A stretch of 64,000 nucleotides of DNA, taken from assembly GCA_031271755.1 (NCBI GenBank), contig JAISVB010000075.1, positions 78,955 through 142,954 on the forward strand, given 5' to 3'. The position numbers and the translations under genes are program-made. The first letter of the stretch is position 1. Every line of letters starts with the position of its first letter. Shown in pieces: positions 1-10,002 of this stretch. The DNA comes from Culturomica sp. (lineage in GTDB: Bacteria > Bacteroidota > Bacteroidia > Bacteroidales > Marinifilaceae). The notes beneath the pieces were generated by a model, which was not told where the DNA came from, searched no databases, and worked only from the letters and a program-made list of their open reading frames with translations.

Positions 1-1
1 T

Positions 2-115
2 CGCGAATCCGCCATCCGCGCCATTCACTCCAGCGGTATCGAGGTGGCCGAGATCATAGACGTTACCCCGCTGCCGCACAACGGTTGCCGGCCTCCCAAA
101 AAACGCAGAGTGTAA
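2..115 (+). CDS. rpsK: 30S ribosomal protein S11 (C-terminal end, cut by window edge)
   Basis: Only the last 37 codons and the stop are present. The tail contains the segment [18 protein letters not shown], the typical S11 C-terminus (platform of the 30S subunit, near the mRNA exit). It is followed by rpsD and rpoA, the usual order at the end of the alpha operon. The 35-bp gap to rpsD shows no terminator, so co-transcription is likely. Confidence 0.93.
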   Translation, partial: RESAIRAIHSSGIEVAEIIDVTPLPHNGCRPPKKRRV

Positions 116-150
116 TTAATGAACGTGGAATTATTCTAAATTGAAACAGA

Positions 151-759
151 ATGGCAAGATATACAGGACCTAAGTCCAAAATCGCAAGAAAGTTCGGCGA
201 GCCTATTTATGGTCCGGACAAGGCGCTGGAGCGGAGAAACTACCCCTCCGGACAGCATGGTATGGCCCGTCGCCGGAAGAAAATTTCCGAATACGGCGTG
301 CAGTTGAAAGAGAAACAAAAAGCAAAATACACGTACGGTTTGCTGGAAAAGCAGTTCCGCAATCTGTTTGAAAAAGCAGAACGCGCCAGTGGAATTACAG
401 GGGAGATCCTGTTGCAGATGCTGGAGTGCCGTTTGGATAATGTGGTGTACCGGCTGGGCATTGCCCCGACGCGCGCCGCTGCCCGTCAGTTGGTATCTCA
501 CCGGCACATCACCCTGAACGGCGGAGTGTGCAACATTCCTTCCGCTGTGGTAAGCCAGGGGGACGTTGTGGCTGTGCGCGAGAAATCCAAAGCGTTGGAA
601 GTCATCGGCGAATCCCTGCGCGGGAACCGGTCAAGCAAATACTCCTGGTTGGTGTGGGAGGCTGCTTCCATGAGCGGAAAACTGCTGAATGTTCCGGAAA
701 GAAGCGACATTCCGGAAAATATCAAAGAACAGTTGATCGTCGAATTGTATTCCAAGTAA
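151..759 (+). CDS. rpsD: 30S ribosomal protein S4
   Basis: The 202-residue protein starts [18 protein letters not shown], the standard S4 N-terminus, and carries the S4 RNA-binding domain from about residue 92 ([20 protein letters not shown]..). S4 binds 16S rRNA early in 30S assembly; in enterobacteria it also represses its own operon. The N-terminal region lacks the four-cysteine zinc motif found in some S4 proteins. It lies between rpsK and rpoA, 14 bp before the rpoA start. Length is normal for the family. Confidence 0.98.
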   Translation: MARYTGPKSKIARKFGEPIYGPDKALERRNYPSGQHGMARRRKKISEYGVQLKEKQKAKYTYGLLEKQFRNLFEKAERASGITGEILLQMLECRLDNVVYRLGIAPTRAAARQLVSHRHITLNGGVCNIPSAVVSQGDVVAVREKSKALEVIGESLRGNRSSKYSWLVWEAASMSGKLLNVPERSDIPENIKEQLIVELYSK

Positions 760-773
760 TAAATAAACTATCT

Positions 774-1766
774 ATGGCAATATTAGCTTTCCAGAGACCG
801 GACAAAGTGATCATGCTGGAGTCGACGGCCAAATTCGGTAAATTCGAATTCCGTCCGCTGGAGCCTGGTTACGGTATCACCATTGGTAATCCTTTGCGCA
901 GAATTCTGCTCTCTTCCCTGGAAGGGTTTGCGATTACCGGCATAAAAATTCAGGGAGTGGATCATGAATTTGCTACCATTCCGGGGGTTATTGAGGATGT
1001 AACGGAGATGATCCTGAATTTGAAGCAGGTTCGATTCAAAAGAAAAGTGGAGGATGCGGAGGAAGAAAAGCTAACTGTTCTTGTGTCCGGTCAGAAAACT
1101 TTCACGGCGGGAGATATGAACCGCTTCCTGACAAGTTTTGAAGTGTTGAACAGCGATCTGGTGATCTGTAATATGGAGCCTTCCGTAAACCTTCAGATAG
1201 AACTGACTATCCAGAAGGGACGGGGATATGTGCCCGGTGCGGAAAACATGCCGGCGGAAGCCGAGATGGGATTTATTCCGATAGATGCTATCTACACTCC
1301 CATCCGGAATGTGAAATACGAGGTAGAGAACTACCGGGTGGAAGGTAAAACAGACTACGAACGTCTGCTCATTGAGATCGAAACCGACGGCTCTATTCAT
1401 CCGACCGATGCGTTGAAGGAGGCGGCAAAGATCCTGATCCACCATTTCATGCTCTTCTCGGACGAAAAGATCACCTTGGAAACCGAAGATAAGTACGGAA
1501 ACGAAGAGTTTGACGAAGAGGTGCTGAAAATGCGCCAATTGCTGAAAACCAAATTGGTAGATATGGATCTGTCGGTACGGGCGTTGAATTGCCTGAAGGC
1601 AGCCGAAGTAGATACGCTGGGTGAGTTGGTGAAGTTTAACAAGAACGACCTGTTGAAGTTCCGCAATTTCGGAAAGAAATCGCTGACCGAACTGGAAGCT
1701 TTGCTGGATGACAACAATCTGGAGTTCGGCATGGATGTATCGAAGTATAAATTAGACAAGGAATAA
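774..1766 (+). CDS. rpoA: DNA-directed RNA polymerase subunit alpha
   Basis: This 330-residue protein starts at [15 protein letters not shown]. An open frame extends further upstream through rpsD, but that part is rpsD read out of frame. The N-terminal dimerisation domain (about residues 1-230) holds the [14 protein letters not shown] segment used to bind beta and beta'. The C-terminal domain (about 245-310: [25 protein letters not shown].., then a helix-hairpin-helix) contacts UP elements and activators. Bacteroidetes polymerase, of which this is a core subunit, recognises the unusual -33/-7 promoters seen throughout this window. Confidence 0.98.
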   Translation: MAILAFQRPDKVIMLESTAKFGKFEFRPLEPGYGITIGNPLRRILLSSLEGFAITGIKIQGVDHEFATIPGVIEDVTEMILNLKQVRFKRKVEDAEEEKLTVLVSGQKTFTAGDMNRFLTSFEVLNSDLVICNMEPSVNLQIELTIQKGRGYVPGAENMPAEAEMGFIPIDAIYTPIRNVKYEVENYRVEGKTDYERLLIEIETDGSIHPTDALKEAAKILIHHFMLFSDEKITLETEDKYGNEEFDEEVLKMRQLLKTKLVDMDLSVRALNCLKAAEVDTLGELVKFNKNDLLKFRNFGKKSLTELEALLDDNNLEFGMDVSKYKLDKE

Positions 1767-1771
1767 GGAAA

Positions 1772-2281
1772 ATGAGACATAAGAAGAAATTTAACCACCT
1801 GAGCAGAAAGAGTGCGCACAGAAAGGCGTTGCTCTCCAACATGGCAACCTCTCTGATCCTGCACAAGCGGATCACTACTACGGTAGCCAAGGCTAAAGCG
1901 CTGAAAATTTATGTGGAGCCGTTGATCACCAAAAGTAAGAACGATACGATGCACTCCCGCCGTATGGTATTCAGTTATCTTGGACAGAAGGAGGCCATCA
2001 CCGAGTTGTTCGGGGAGGTGGCTCCGAAGATCGCCAGCCGTCCCGGCGGATACACCCGTATCCTGAGGACCGGCAACCGGATCGGGGATAATGCGGAAAT
2101 GTGCATCATCGAATTGGTGGATTTCAACGCAACTTACACGGAAGTGAAAACCGAAACGAAGAAAGCGCCGACCCGGAGAAGACGGTCTGCCCCTAAAAAG
2201 GCTGTCGAAACGGTTGCCCAGGCAGAGGCGTCCGCGGTAACGGAGGAAGCTCCGGAAGCCGAAGAGGAAAAAGCAGAATAA
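1772..2281 (+). CDS. rplQ: 50S ribosomal protein L17
   Basis: The protein is 169 residues. Residues 1-120 are the L17 core ([24 protein letters not shown].., with [23 protein letters not shown]). The last ~45 residues are a low-complexity tail, first basic ([10 protein letters not shown]) and then Ala/Glu-rich, which makes it longer than the ~120-residue E. coli form. Such tails are common in Bacteroidetes L17. It starts 5 bp after rpoA and ends the operon at a clear terminator. Confidence 0.97.
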   Translation: MRHKKKFNHLSRKSAHRKALLSNMATSLILHKRITTTVAKAKALKIYVEPLITKSKNDTMHSRRMVFSYLGQKEAITELFGEVAPKIASRPGGYTRILRTGNRIGDNAEMCIIELVDFNATYTEVKTETKKAPTRRRRSAPKKAVETVAQAEASAVTEEAPEAEEEKAE

Positions 2282-2298
2282 TTTTATTTTGCGAATGG

Positions 2299-2328
2299 AA
2301 AAAGCAGGTCGGAAGGCCTGCTTTTTTT
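2299..2328 (+). terminator. Rho-independent terminator of the rpsD-rpoA-rplQ operon
   Basis: A stem of about 9 bp (AAAAGCAGG pairing with CCTGCTTTT) with an 8-nt loop is followed by a run of T residues. It lies 18 bp after the rplQ stop and before eno. Confidence 0.85.
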
Positions 2329-2347
2329 ATTTCTGTTTTTTTCGTAA

Positions 2348-3673
<1,326 letters not shown>

Positions 3674-3679
3674 CAGGGA

Positions 3680-4741
3680 TCAGAACCATCTCTTCCTTTT
3701 GAAGTAGAAAAGCATGGCGATGACAATGAGCACCATAATGCCCCAGAGGCTGTAGTATCCCCGGGGATACCGCAGTTCCGGCATGTAATCGAAGTTCATG
3801 CCGTATACTCCGACTATAAATGTCAGCGGAATAAAAATGGCGGAAAAAACCGTCAATACCCGCATGATGTCGTTGACACTGTTGTTGATGTTGCTGTTGT
3901 AGATGTTCTGCTGATCGGAGGTCATGGTGTAGTAGATCTCCAATGCTTCCAATGCTTGGGTTACCAGGCTGTCTAAGTCTTTCAGATAATTGAATGTCCG
4001 CGGATGGATCAACTCCGAATCGGACGCCGTAAAGCGGGTGACTAATTCCTTGACCGGCCGAATATTTTTCCGGATAAAAGCCAGTTCGGTTTTGTAGTGG
4101 TAGATGTCCCGGATGATTTGTTGATCGGTTGTCAGCAGCCGCTCTTCCAATTGCTCGATGTGATTTCCCAATTTTTCGATGTTCAGGATGTAACTGTCTA
4201 CCAATGTATCCAACAGGGTGTAACAGAGGTAATCGGGTGTGTAATTGCGGATTTTGGTCACACCGGAGCGCAGCCGTTTGTTGATGTCTTCAAAATAGGG
4301 GTGGTCGGATTCCTGAATGGTGATCAGGTATTGCCTGCCCAGTATCAGGGAGATTTGCTCCATTTGCGTCTTTTTTGTGGAAGCGTTGAAATGGAAGGCT
4401 TTGGTAATGATATAGATGTGTTTTTCGTCTTCCAGCATTTTAGGTCGTTCGTCCGTATTTAAAATGTCTTCCAGGATCAACGAAGGTATCGCACACTCTT
4501 TTTCCAACTGTTCCAGATAGCCGGTTTCGGAGAGACCGTAGAGCGAGAACCAGGTAACCTGTTCGTCGGAGATACAGGATTTGATGTTGCGGAAGGATCT
4601 CAGTGTGTTCTCTTTTAGAAATTCCCCGTTGTATTGTACCATCCGCAACACGGAGTGCTCCATTTGGGGCAGCCCTTCAAAGATCAGGGTTCCGGGAGCG
4701 GCTCCCAGGGAGGCTTGTTTGTTTTTTAAAAAGCGTGCCAT
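3680..4741 (-). CDS. corA: CorA-family magnesium/divalent cation channel
   Basis: The 353-residue protein has a long soluble N-terminal domain with a coiled-coil stalk (about residues 190-280), then two C-terminal membrane helices joined by the signature YGMNFDYMPEL (GMN at about 314-316), the selectivity filter of CorA Mg2+ channels. It ends with a short basic tail (KRKRWF), as in other family members. It starts 13 bp after the mscS stop on the same strand, so the two probably form a mscS-corA operon for ion and osmotic homeostasis. Ion specificity cannot be read from sequence alone. Confidence 0.93.
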   Translation of the reverse strand: MARFLKNKQASLGAAPGTLIFEGLPQMEHSVLRMVQYNGEFLKENTLRSFRNIKSCISDEQVTWFSLYGLSETGYLEQLEKECAIPSLILEDILNTDERPKMLEDEKHIYIITKAFHFNASTKKTQMEQISLILGRQYLITIQESDHPYFEDINKRLRSGVTKIRNYTPDYLCYTLLDTLVDSYILNIEKLGNHIEQLEERLLTTDQQIIRDIYHYKTELAFIRKNIRPVKELVTRFTASDSELIHPRTFNYLKDLDSLVTQALEALEIYYTMTSDQQNIYNSNINNSVNDIMRVLTVFSAIFIPLTFIVGVYGMNFDYMPELRYPRGYYSLWGIMVLIVIAMLFYFKRKRWF

Positions 4742-4754
4742 AAGCGGGTCTGGT

Positions 4755-6272
4755 TCAGGGTACCGGAGGTTTTGCCGGATCGCTGTTCAGGATCTGTATG
4801 TTGTAGACCGGATTGCGCGGGGTTTTGAGATCGATGTTGTGGGCGTCGAATGTTTTTTTCACCCGTCTGCGGAACTCCCGGGCAACTCCCCATTGCTCTC
4901 CTGCCTTGGTGGTGATCTTGACCTTCAGGATCATGGCGTTCTCCCCGAACTGATCGATGCTCCATACTTCGACAGAACCCAGCATCCGGGGGGTGAAATC
5001 CGAATCGTTCAACAATTCGTCCCCGATCTCTTTCAGAAAGTTTGTGACGGTATCTACCTCTTCTTTGTAATTGACGCCGATCTCCACAATAATGGCAGAC
5101 CACCCTTTGGTCATGTTGGAAAGCGTATCGATTTTCCCGTTCTGAAAAATATGCACCACCCCGGAAGTGTCCCGCAGGGTGATGGTGCGCATTTCGATAT
5201 CTTCTACGGTTCCGACTGTTCCGTTGATAATAGCGGTATCGCCGGTCCGGATCTGATTTTCCAGCAGAATGAAAAAACCGGAAATAAAATCCCTGACCAA
5301 CTCCTGTGCTCCAAACCCTACCGCCAATCCTACGATCCCTGCACTGGCCAGGATCGGAGCGATGTTGATATTGAATTTGCTCAACAGTATCAACAGAAAA
5401 ATGACCCAGAGAATAATTTTTCCAATACTGCTGATGACGCCGGCAAGGGTTTTGATTCTTTTCTGCGTTTCAATGTGATCTGCATTTAGGCTTCTTTTCG
5501 CCCTGTTTGCCGCCACTTTATTGATCCGTCCGGTGATGATCTTCAGTAAATACAGCGCTCCCATAAAAAACAGGACTAAGATCGCAATGGAAGGAAGCTC
5601 TGTTTTGCACCAATCTAAGAATTTGTAAAAGAGATCGTGCCAGAATGTTCTGGAAACGACACTTTCCTGGGGATGCGTCCAGAAAACCGTCAGTGCGGTT
5701 ATTGCCGTCGAATCCGGGACGTTGTTATCGACAACACCGGTGGAGTCGTTCCAGACTGTTCCCGGTAAGCTGTTTTTACTGATCTCAAAATTGGCGTCTA
5801 TTTCCGGTATGAACAGGACGATCTCGTTTGCGGTGGGAATAAAATCGATCGGATCATAGGCTTTGCGGATCTCTCCGACGGATGAAGCGAGTCCGACCCC
5901 TTTTTCTGTTACAAACCGTTTGTCTTTCACATCGATCCGGTTGATCCCGGAGCGAAGATCATTTTCTCTTGCCGTGTTGATAATGAAAAGCAGTTTCTTG
6001 TCATTTCCATAGATGTAATACGTATCGTCGGCATCGGCTGCGACATCGGCTTTTGTTTTGATCTTTTTGATGTTTTTTGCCGGAAGTATGCCATATAGAT
6101 CCCTGATAGACATTCCTTTAGTGATGACGCCGACTTGTTTGTCGCTGATCAGGAATTCGTTTTTTGCCTGCCTGTTTTCAGACGCTTTCCGGCCGGACGG
6201 CTGTTTGCACCCTGTCCAGAAGACCCCGGCGAACAGGAAAAAAAACAGAAATACCGGTAAAATTTTTTTCAT
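4755..6272 (-). CDS. MscS-family mechanosensitive ion channel
   Basis: This is a 505-residue protein. The start MKKILPVFLFFFLFAGVFWTGC looks like a lipoprotein signal (Cys22), although WTGC is a weak lipobox. Residues ~30-210 form an extracytoplasmic N-terminal domain. Membrane helices follow at about 229-252 and 283-305, then the pore helix NIAPILASAGIVGLAVGFG and the MscS beta domain (QELVRDFISGFFILLENQIRTGDTA..GTVGTVEDI..), ending in a cytoplasmic cage region. MscS channels release solutes on hypo-osmotic shock. The periplasmic extension sets it apart from minimal MscS. It is probably co-transcribed with corA. A possible -7 element (TAGTTTTG read on the minus strand) lies at 6316-6323. Confidence 0.9.
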   Translation of the reverse strand: MKKILPVFLFFFLFAGVFWTGCKQPSGRKASENRQAKNEFLISDKQVGVITKGMSIRDLYGILPAKNIKKIKTKADVAADADDTYYIYGNDKKLLFIINTARENDLRSGINRIDVKDKRFVTEKGVGLASSVGEIRKAYDPIDFIPTANEIVLFIPEIDANFEISKNSLPGTVWNDSTGVVDNNVPDSTAITALTVFWTHPQESVVSRTFWHDLFYKFLDWCKTELPSIAILVLFFMGALYLLKIITGRINKVAANRAKRSLNADHIETQKRIKTLAGVISSIGKIILWVIFLLILLSKFNINIAPILASAGIVGLAVGFGAQELVRDFISGFFILLENQIRTGDTAIINGTVGTVEDIEMRTITLRDTSGVVHIFQNGKIDTLSNMTKGWSAIIVEIGVNYKEEVDTVTNFLKEIGDELLNDSDFTPRMLGSVEVWSIDQFGENAMILKVKITTKAGEQWGVAREFRRRVKKTFDAHNIDLKTPRNPVYNIQILNSDPAKPPVP

Positions 6273-6352
6273 GCAGGAAGAAAAGATGTGTTTCTCTCTT
6301 TTTGTCAGTGAATTTCAAAACTATACGGGAAAGAAAAAAAAAAGATTCAATG

Positions 6353-6383
6353 TTTGTTAAGAATATACGATTAGCTACCTTTA
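6353..6383 (+). promoter_or_regulatory. Bacteroidetes-type promoter of korAB
   Basis: TTTG at 6353-6356, then 19 nt, then TACCTTTA at 6376-6383. This fits the Bacteroidetes -33/-7 consensus except for the last base of the -7 box. It would give a leader of about 65 nt before the korA start at 6458. Confidence 0.6.
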
Positions 6384-6457
6384 TCACGTTTTTCGACCCA
6401 ATCGAAGATCGGAAAAAACAACGAATTAAAAACCTAAAACCTATATTCTAAGTTATT

Positions 6458-8299
6458 ATGAATCAGCAGGTAAAAATGATCGAAAAGCAGGAGGTTGTCA
6501 TTCGGTTTTCGGGTGATTCCGGAGATGGAATGCAATTGACGGGCCAGCAATTTTCGGATACTGCCGCATTGTTTGGGAACGATGTGGCTACTTTCCCGGA
6601 TTATCCGGCGGAGATCCGTGCACCGCAGGGTACTGTCGGCGGTGTGTCGGGCTTCCAGGTGCACTTTGGAGAGGAGCGGATCACTACGCCGGGCGATCTG
6701 GCAGATGTGCTGGTGGCAATGAACCCCGCGGCGCTCAAAGCCAACCTGCGCTGGGTAAAAAAAGCCGGAACCATCATTGTGGACACGGATGCTTTTTCCG
6801 ACAAAAATCTGGAAAAAGCGGGCTATGCTTCCAATCCGCTGGAAGACGGAACACTGACGGATTACAACACGGTTCCGGTGAACATCACACTCCTGACGGC
6901 CGAAGCGTTGAAGGAGACCGGTTTGGACCAAAAGTCCGTGCTGCGGTGTAAGAACATGTTTGCTTTGGGAATGACCTATTGGATGTTTGACCGTTCCGTG
7001 GAGCATACCGAAGCCTTTTTTGACGGGAAATTCGGCAAAAAGCCGGTCGTGGCTTTGGCCAACAAACTTGCCTTGCGCGCCGGGTACAACTATGCTGCCA
7101 ATGTACATGCCCTGGCAGTTCATTACCGGGTAGCCCCTGCGCACATCGCCAAGGGCAAATACCGTACCATCACGGGCAACCGGGCGACGGCCTGGGGATT
7201 GCTGGCGGCCGCGGAAAAAGCGGGGCTGCCCTTGTTCTGCGGCTCCTATCCCATCACGCCCGCCACAGATATTTTGCAGGAATTGGCCATCCGGCGGGAT
7301 TTGGGCGCCAAGACCTATCAGGCGGAGGATGAGATTGCCGGGATCTGTACAGCTATCGGCGCCAGCTACGGCGGAAATTTCGCCGTGACCACCACCTCCG
7401 GTCCGGGGTTGGCGTTGAAGGCGGAGGCTTGCGGGTTGGCTGTGATGGCAGAGTTGCCGCTGGTGATTGTGGATGTGCAGCGTGGAGGCCCCTCTACCGG
7501 ATTGCCGACCAAAACGGAGCAGTCCGATCTGCTGCAGGCGCTGTATGGCCGGAACGGGGAGAGCCCCATGCCGGTTGTTGCGGCCAGCACCTCTGCCAAC
7601 TGTTTTGACTATGCTTTTGCAGCCGGAAAAATTGCGTTGGAACACACCACTCCGGTGATCCTGCTGACGGACGGTTTCCTGGCGAACGGAGCGCAGCCCT
7701 GGCGGATCCCGGCGATGTCGGAGCTGCCGGAGATCACCCTCCGGGTGGCCAAAGAGGGAGATGCCTACAAGCCTTATGACCGGGATCCGGAGACGTTGGC
7801 CCGGACGTTGGCCATTCCCGGAACGAAAGGGTTGGAGCACCGCATCGGCGGCTTGGAGAAGATGAACATCACCGGCGCTATCAGCTATGTGCCCGAAAAT
7901 CATCAGGTCATGACGGATCTGCGGGAGGAGAAGGTCGCCCGCATTGCCCGCAGTATTCCCGAACAGGAGGTGTTCGGCAACGCGGATGGCGGCGAAGTGC
8001 TGGTGGTGGGTTGGGGCGGTACCTACGGGCACCTCTACTCGACGGTAAAAGAAATGCGCAAAGAGGGAAAGGATGTCAGCCTGGCGCATTTTCACTACAT
8101 CAATCCGTTGCCTCTGAATACCGGAGAGTTATTGGGACGCTTCCGGAAGATCGTGGTGTGCGAATTGAACCTGGGGCAATTTGCCGCGTACCTGCGGAGT
8201 AAATTCCCGCAATTTACCTGCCTGCAATACAACAAGGTGGCCGGTTTGCCGTTTACGGTGGCGGAATTGAAAGCTGAGATCGAGAAAATACTGAATTAA
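6458..8299 (+). CDS. korA: 2-oxoacid:ferredoxin oxidoreductase, fused gamma-alpha subunit (KorA type)
   Basis: The 613-residue subunit is a fusion. Residues ~10-190 are the gamma domain (RFSGDSGDGMQLTGQQFSD). Residues ~200 onward are the alpha (pyrimidine-binding) domain, with the signature CGSYPITPATDILQELA and TTTSGPGLALKAEACGLA. With KorB it converts a 2-oxoacid plus CoA to acyl-CoA and CO2, reducing ferredoxin. Gamma-alpha fused enzymes are usually 2-oxoglutarate-specific (KorAB, reductive or branched TCA in anaerobes), but pyruvate or branched-chain oxoacids are possible. The korB start is 18 bp downstream. This is an oxygen-sensitive ferredoxin-dependent enzyme typical of anaerobic Bacteroidales. 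Confidence 0.93.
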   Translation: MNQQVKMIEKQEVVIRFSGDSGDGMQLTGQQFSDTAALFGNDVATFPDYPAEIRAPQGTVGGVSGFQVHFGEERITTPGDLADVLVAMNPAALKANLRWVKKAGTIIVDTDAFSDKNLEKAGYASNPLEDGTLTDYNTVPVNITLLTAEALKETGLDQKSVLRCKNMFALGMTYWMFDRSVEHTEAFFDGKFGKKPVVALANKLALRAGYNYAANVHALAVHYRVAPAHIAKGKYRTITGNRATAWGLLAAAEKAGLPLFCGSYPITPATDILQELAIRRDLGAKTYQAEDEIAGICTAIGASYGGNFAVTTTSGPGLALKAEACGLAVMAELPLVIVDVQRGGPSTGLPTKTEQSDLLQALYGRNGESPMPVVAASTSANCFDYAFAAGKIALEHTTPVILLTDGFLANGAQPWRIPAMSELPEITLRVAKEGDAYKPYDRDPETLARTLAIPGTKGLEHRIGGLEKMNITGAISYVPENHQVMTDLREEKVARIARSIPEQEVFGNADGGEVLVVGWGGTYGHLYSTVKEMRKEGKDVSLAHFHYINPLPLNTGELLGRFRKIVVCELNLGQFAAYLRSKFPQFTCLQYNKVAGLPFTVAELKAEIEKILN

Positions 8300-8317
8300 C
8301 ATTTATAGATACATGCC

Positions 8318-9334
8318 ATGTCAGAAGAAGTAAAATACAGTCCGAAAGATTTTAAAAGCGACCAGGAGATCCGGTGGTGTCCCGGTTGCGGAGACCACGG
8401 GATCATCAATGCCGTGTGGAAAGCGATGGCGGAATTGGGCTACCCGCGGGAGTCGTGGGCGGTTGTTTCCGGTATCGGTTGTTCCTCCCGTTTTCCGTAT
8501 TACATGAATACGTATGGTTTCCATACCATTCACGGGCGGGCGGCCGCCATTGCTTCGGGGCTTAAAAATGCGAACCGGAAGCTGAATGTGTTGCAGGTTT
8601 CCGGGGACGGGGATGCGCTGGCCATTGGCGGCAATCACTTTATTCATATTCTCCGCCGGAATGTGGACATGACCCTGTTGCTTTTCAACAATGAAATTTA
8701 CGGATTGACCAAGGGGCAGTATTCGCCGACGACCAAGTTGGGCGTGAAGACTAAAACTTCTCCTTACGGAACGATCGAGGTGCCGTTTAATCCGGGCGAG
8801 CTGGCGATCGGGGCGCAAAGCAAGTATTTTGCCCGTTCGTTGGATACCAATGTAGCTTTGACGGCGGAGGTCTTGGTGTCGGCTGTGAAGCACCGGGGTA
8901 CGTCGGTTGTGGAGGTGTTGCAGAACTGTGTGATATTTGCCGACGGCGTGCATGCTGCCATTACCGACAAGGAGTTGAAGGAGGAGCGGCAGTTGATCCT
9001 GCGGCACGGGGAGCGGATGATTTTCGGCAAAAACCGGGACAAGGGGCTGGTGTTGGACGGCGGAAGATTGAAAGTGGTGGAGATCGGGCACGACGGTGTG
9101 ACCGAACAGGATATTCTGGTGCACGATGCGCACGAGCCGAATCCTTTCCTGCACTGGATGCTGGTCAACATGTCGGCTCCGGAGTTCCCGGTGGCGTTCG
9201 GCGTGATCCGGGAGGTGGAGGCGAAGACGTATGATCAGGCGCTGGACGACCAGATAACGGAAGTGCGTAAGATTTCCCCTATCCGCTGCATGGACGATCT
9301 GCTGAACAGCGGTGATGTCTGGGAAGTACGGTGA
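8318..9334 (+). CDS. korB: 2-oxoacid:ferredoxin oxidoreductase, beta subunit (KorB type)
   Basis: The 338-residue subunit binds thiamine diphosphate. It shows the cluster segment RWCPGCGDHGI, SGIGCSSRFPYYMNTYGFHTIHGRA and the ThDP/Mg motif GDGDALAIGGNHFIHILRRN, ending with NNEIYGLTKGQYSPTT. Length and motifs match KorB. No separate ferredoxin-like delta gene is next to it, as expected for the two-subunit 2-oxoglutarate form. It converges with the outer-membrane protein gene, with 15 bp between the stops and no clear terminator. Confidence 0.93.
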   Translation: MSEEVKYSPKDFKSDQEIRWCPGCGDHGIINAVWKAMAELGYPRESWAVVSGIGCSSRFPYYMNTYGFHTIHGRAAAIASGLKNANRKLNVLQVSGDGDALAIGGNHFIHILRRNVDMTLLLFNNEIYGLTKGQYSPTTKLGVKTKTSPYGTIEVPFNPGELAIGAQSKYFARSLDTNVALTAEVLVSAVKHRGTSVVEVLQNCVIFADGVHAAITDKELKEERQLILRHGERMIFGKNRDKGLVLDGGRLKVVEIGHDGVTEQDILVHDAHEPNPFLHWMLVNMSAPEFPVAFGVIREVEAKTYDQALDDQITEVRKISPIRCMDDLLNSGDVWEVR

Positions 9335-9349
9335 TAGGAGAAGAGCGTA

Positions 9350-9991
9350 TCAGAAGGTATACAGCAGGCCGACGCTGCCGCCGAAGTTGAGGATTTTGTC
9401 GAATCCGGTGTTGTAGGTTTGGTATTCGTCCGAGTAGTCGGCTTCGATGGTGGCCACGTAGTCGCCCCGCAGCCGGAGGTCTAATTTGACGAATTCGTTC
9501 AATTCGATCAACAGACCGGCGTGGGGGCCGCCTCCGGGGGAAAAGGAGTTCAGCTTCTTCTTCACTGATTCTCCCTCGTAGCCGCTGTCTTGCTTCGATA
9601 CGGAGATCAGTGCCATGTACCCGCCGAAATGTACGCCGAGGTAGGGGAGCAGGCTCCGGTCCCAAGTTGGGATGTAGAAGGTTGCCTCCAACAGCAGCGG
9701 TATGAGGCGGTATTTGGTTTCTTGCGCTATTTGGGTGTTGCTTCCGATCTTGCTTTTGAAGTTGTGGTAGCCGGTTTCGAACCCCAGCCCGATCACTTCG
9801 TTGATCAGGTAGCGGGCGGAGAGATTGGCGCCGGTCCCGTTTTTGGCGATCTTCCCGAAATCTCTTGTTGTTACCGAGTAAGCGGCGTTAGCGCCCAACA
9901 GGAACTGTTGTCCGCCCCGGCGGTAGTACTGCGCTTCGGCTGCGGAAGCAAGGCTGATCAGCAGTGTGATGACGGCAAAAATCTTCTTCAT
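9350..9991 (-). CDS. Outer-membrane beta-barrel protein
   Basis: The protein has 213 residues. The signal peptide MKKIFAVITLLISLASAAEAQ ends in an Ala-x-Ala-type cleavage site. The mature part has alternating amphipathic strands (FLLGANAAYSVTTRDFG, ANLSARYLINEVIGLGFETGYH, LLPYLGVHFGGYMALI, VGLLYTF) and ends in an aromatic residue, as expected of small 8-stranded outer-membrane barrels. No specific function can be assigned. It starts 11 bp after the TPR protein gene (10003-11517) on the same strand, so the pair is likely co-expressed and may act together in the envelope. Confidence 0.75.
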   Translation of the reverse strand: MKKIFAVITLLISLASAAEAQYYRRGGQQFLLGANAAYSVTTRDFGKIAKNGTGANLSARYLINEVIGLGFETGYHNFKSKIGSNTQIAQETKYRLIPLLLEATFYIPTWDRSLLPYLGVHFGGYMALISVSKQDSGYEGESVKKKLNSFSPGGGPHAGLLIELNEFVKLDLRLRGDYVATIEADYSDEYQTYNTGFDKILNFGGSVGLLYTF

Positions 9992-10002
9992 GGGATGGTA
10001 TG

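Noticed and set aside
6434..8095. A 553-codon open frame antisense to korA
   Set aside because: No family motif and shadow-like composition; korA on the other strand is unmistakable.
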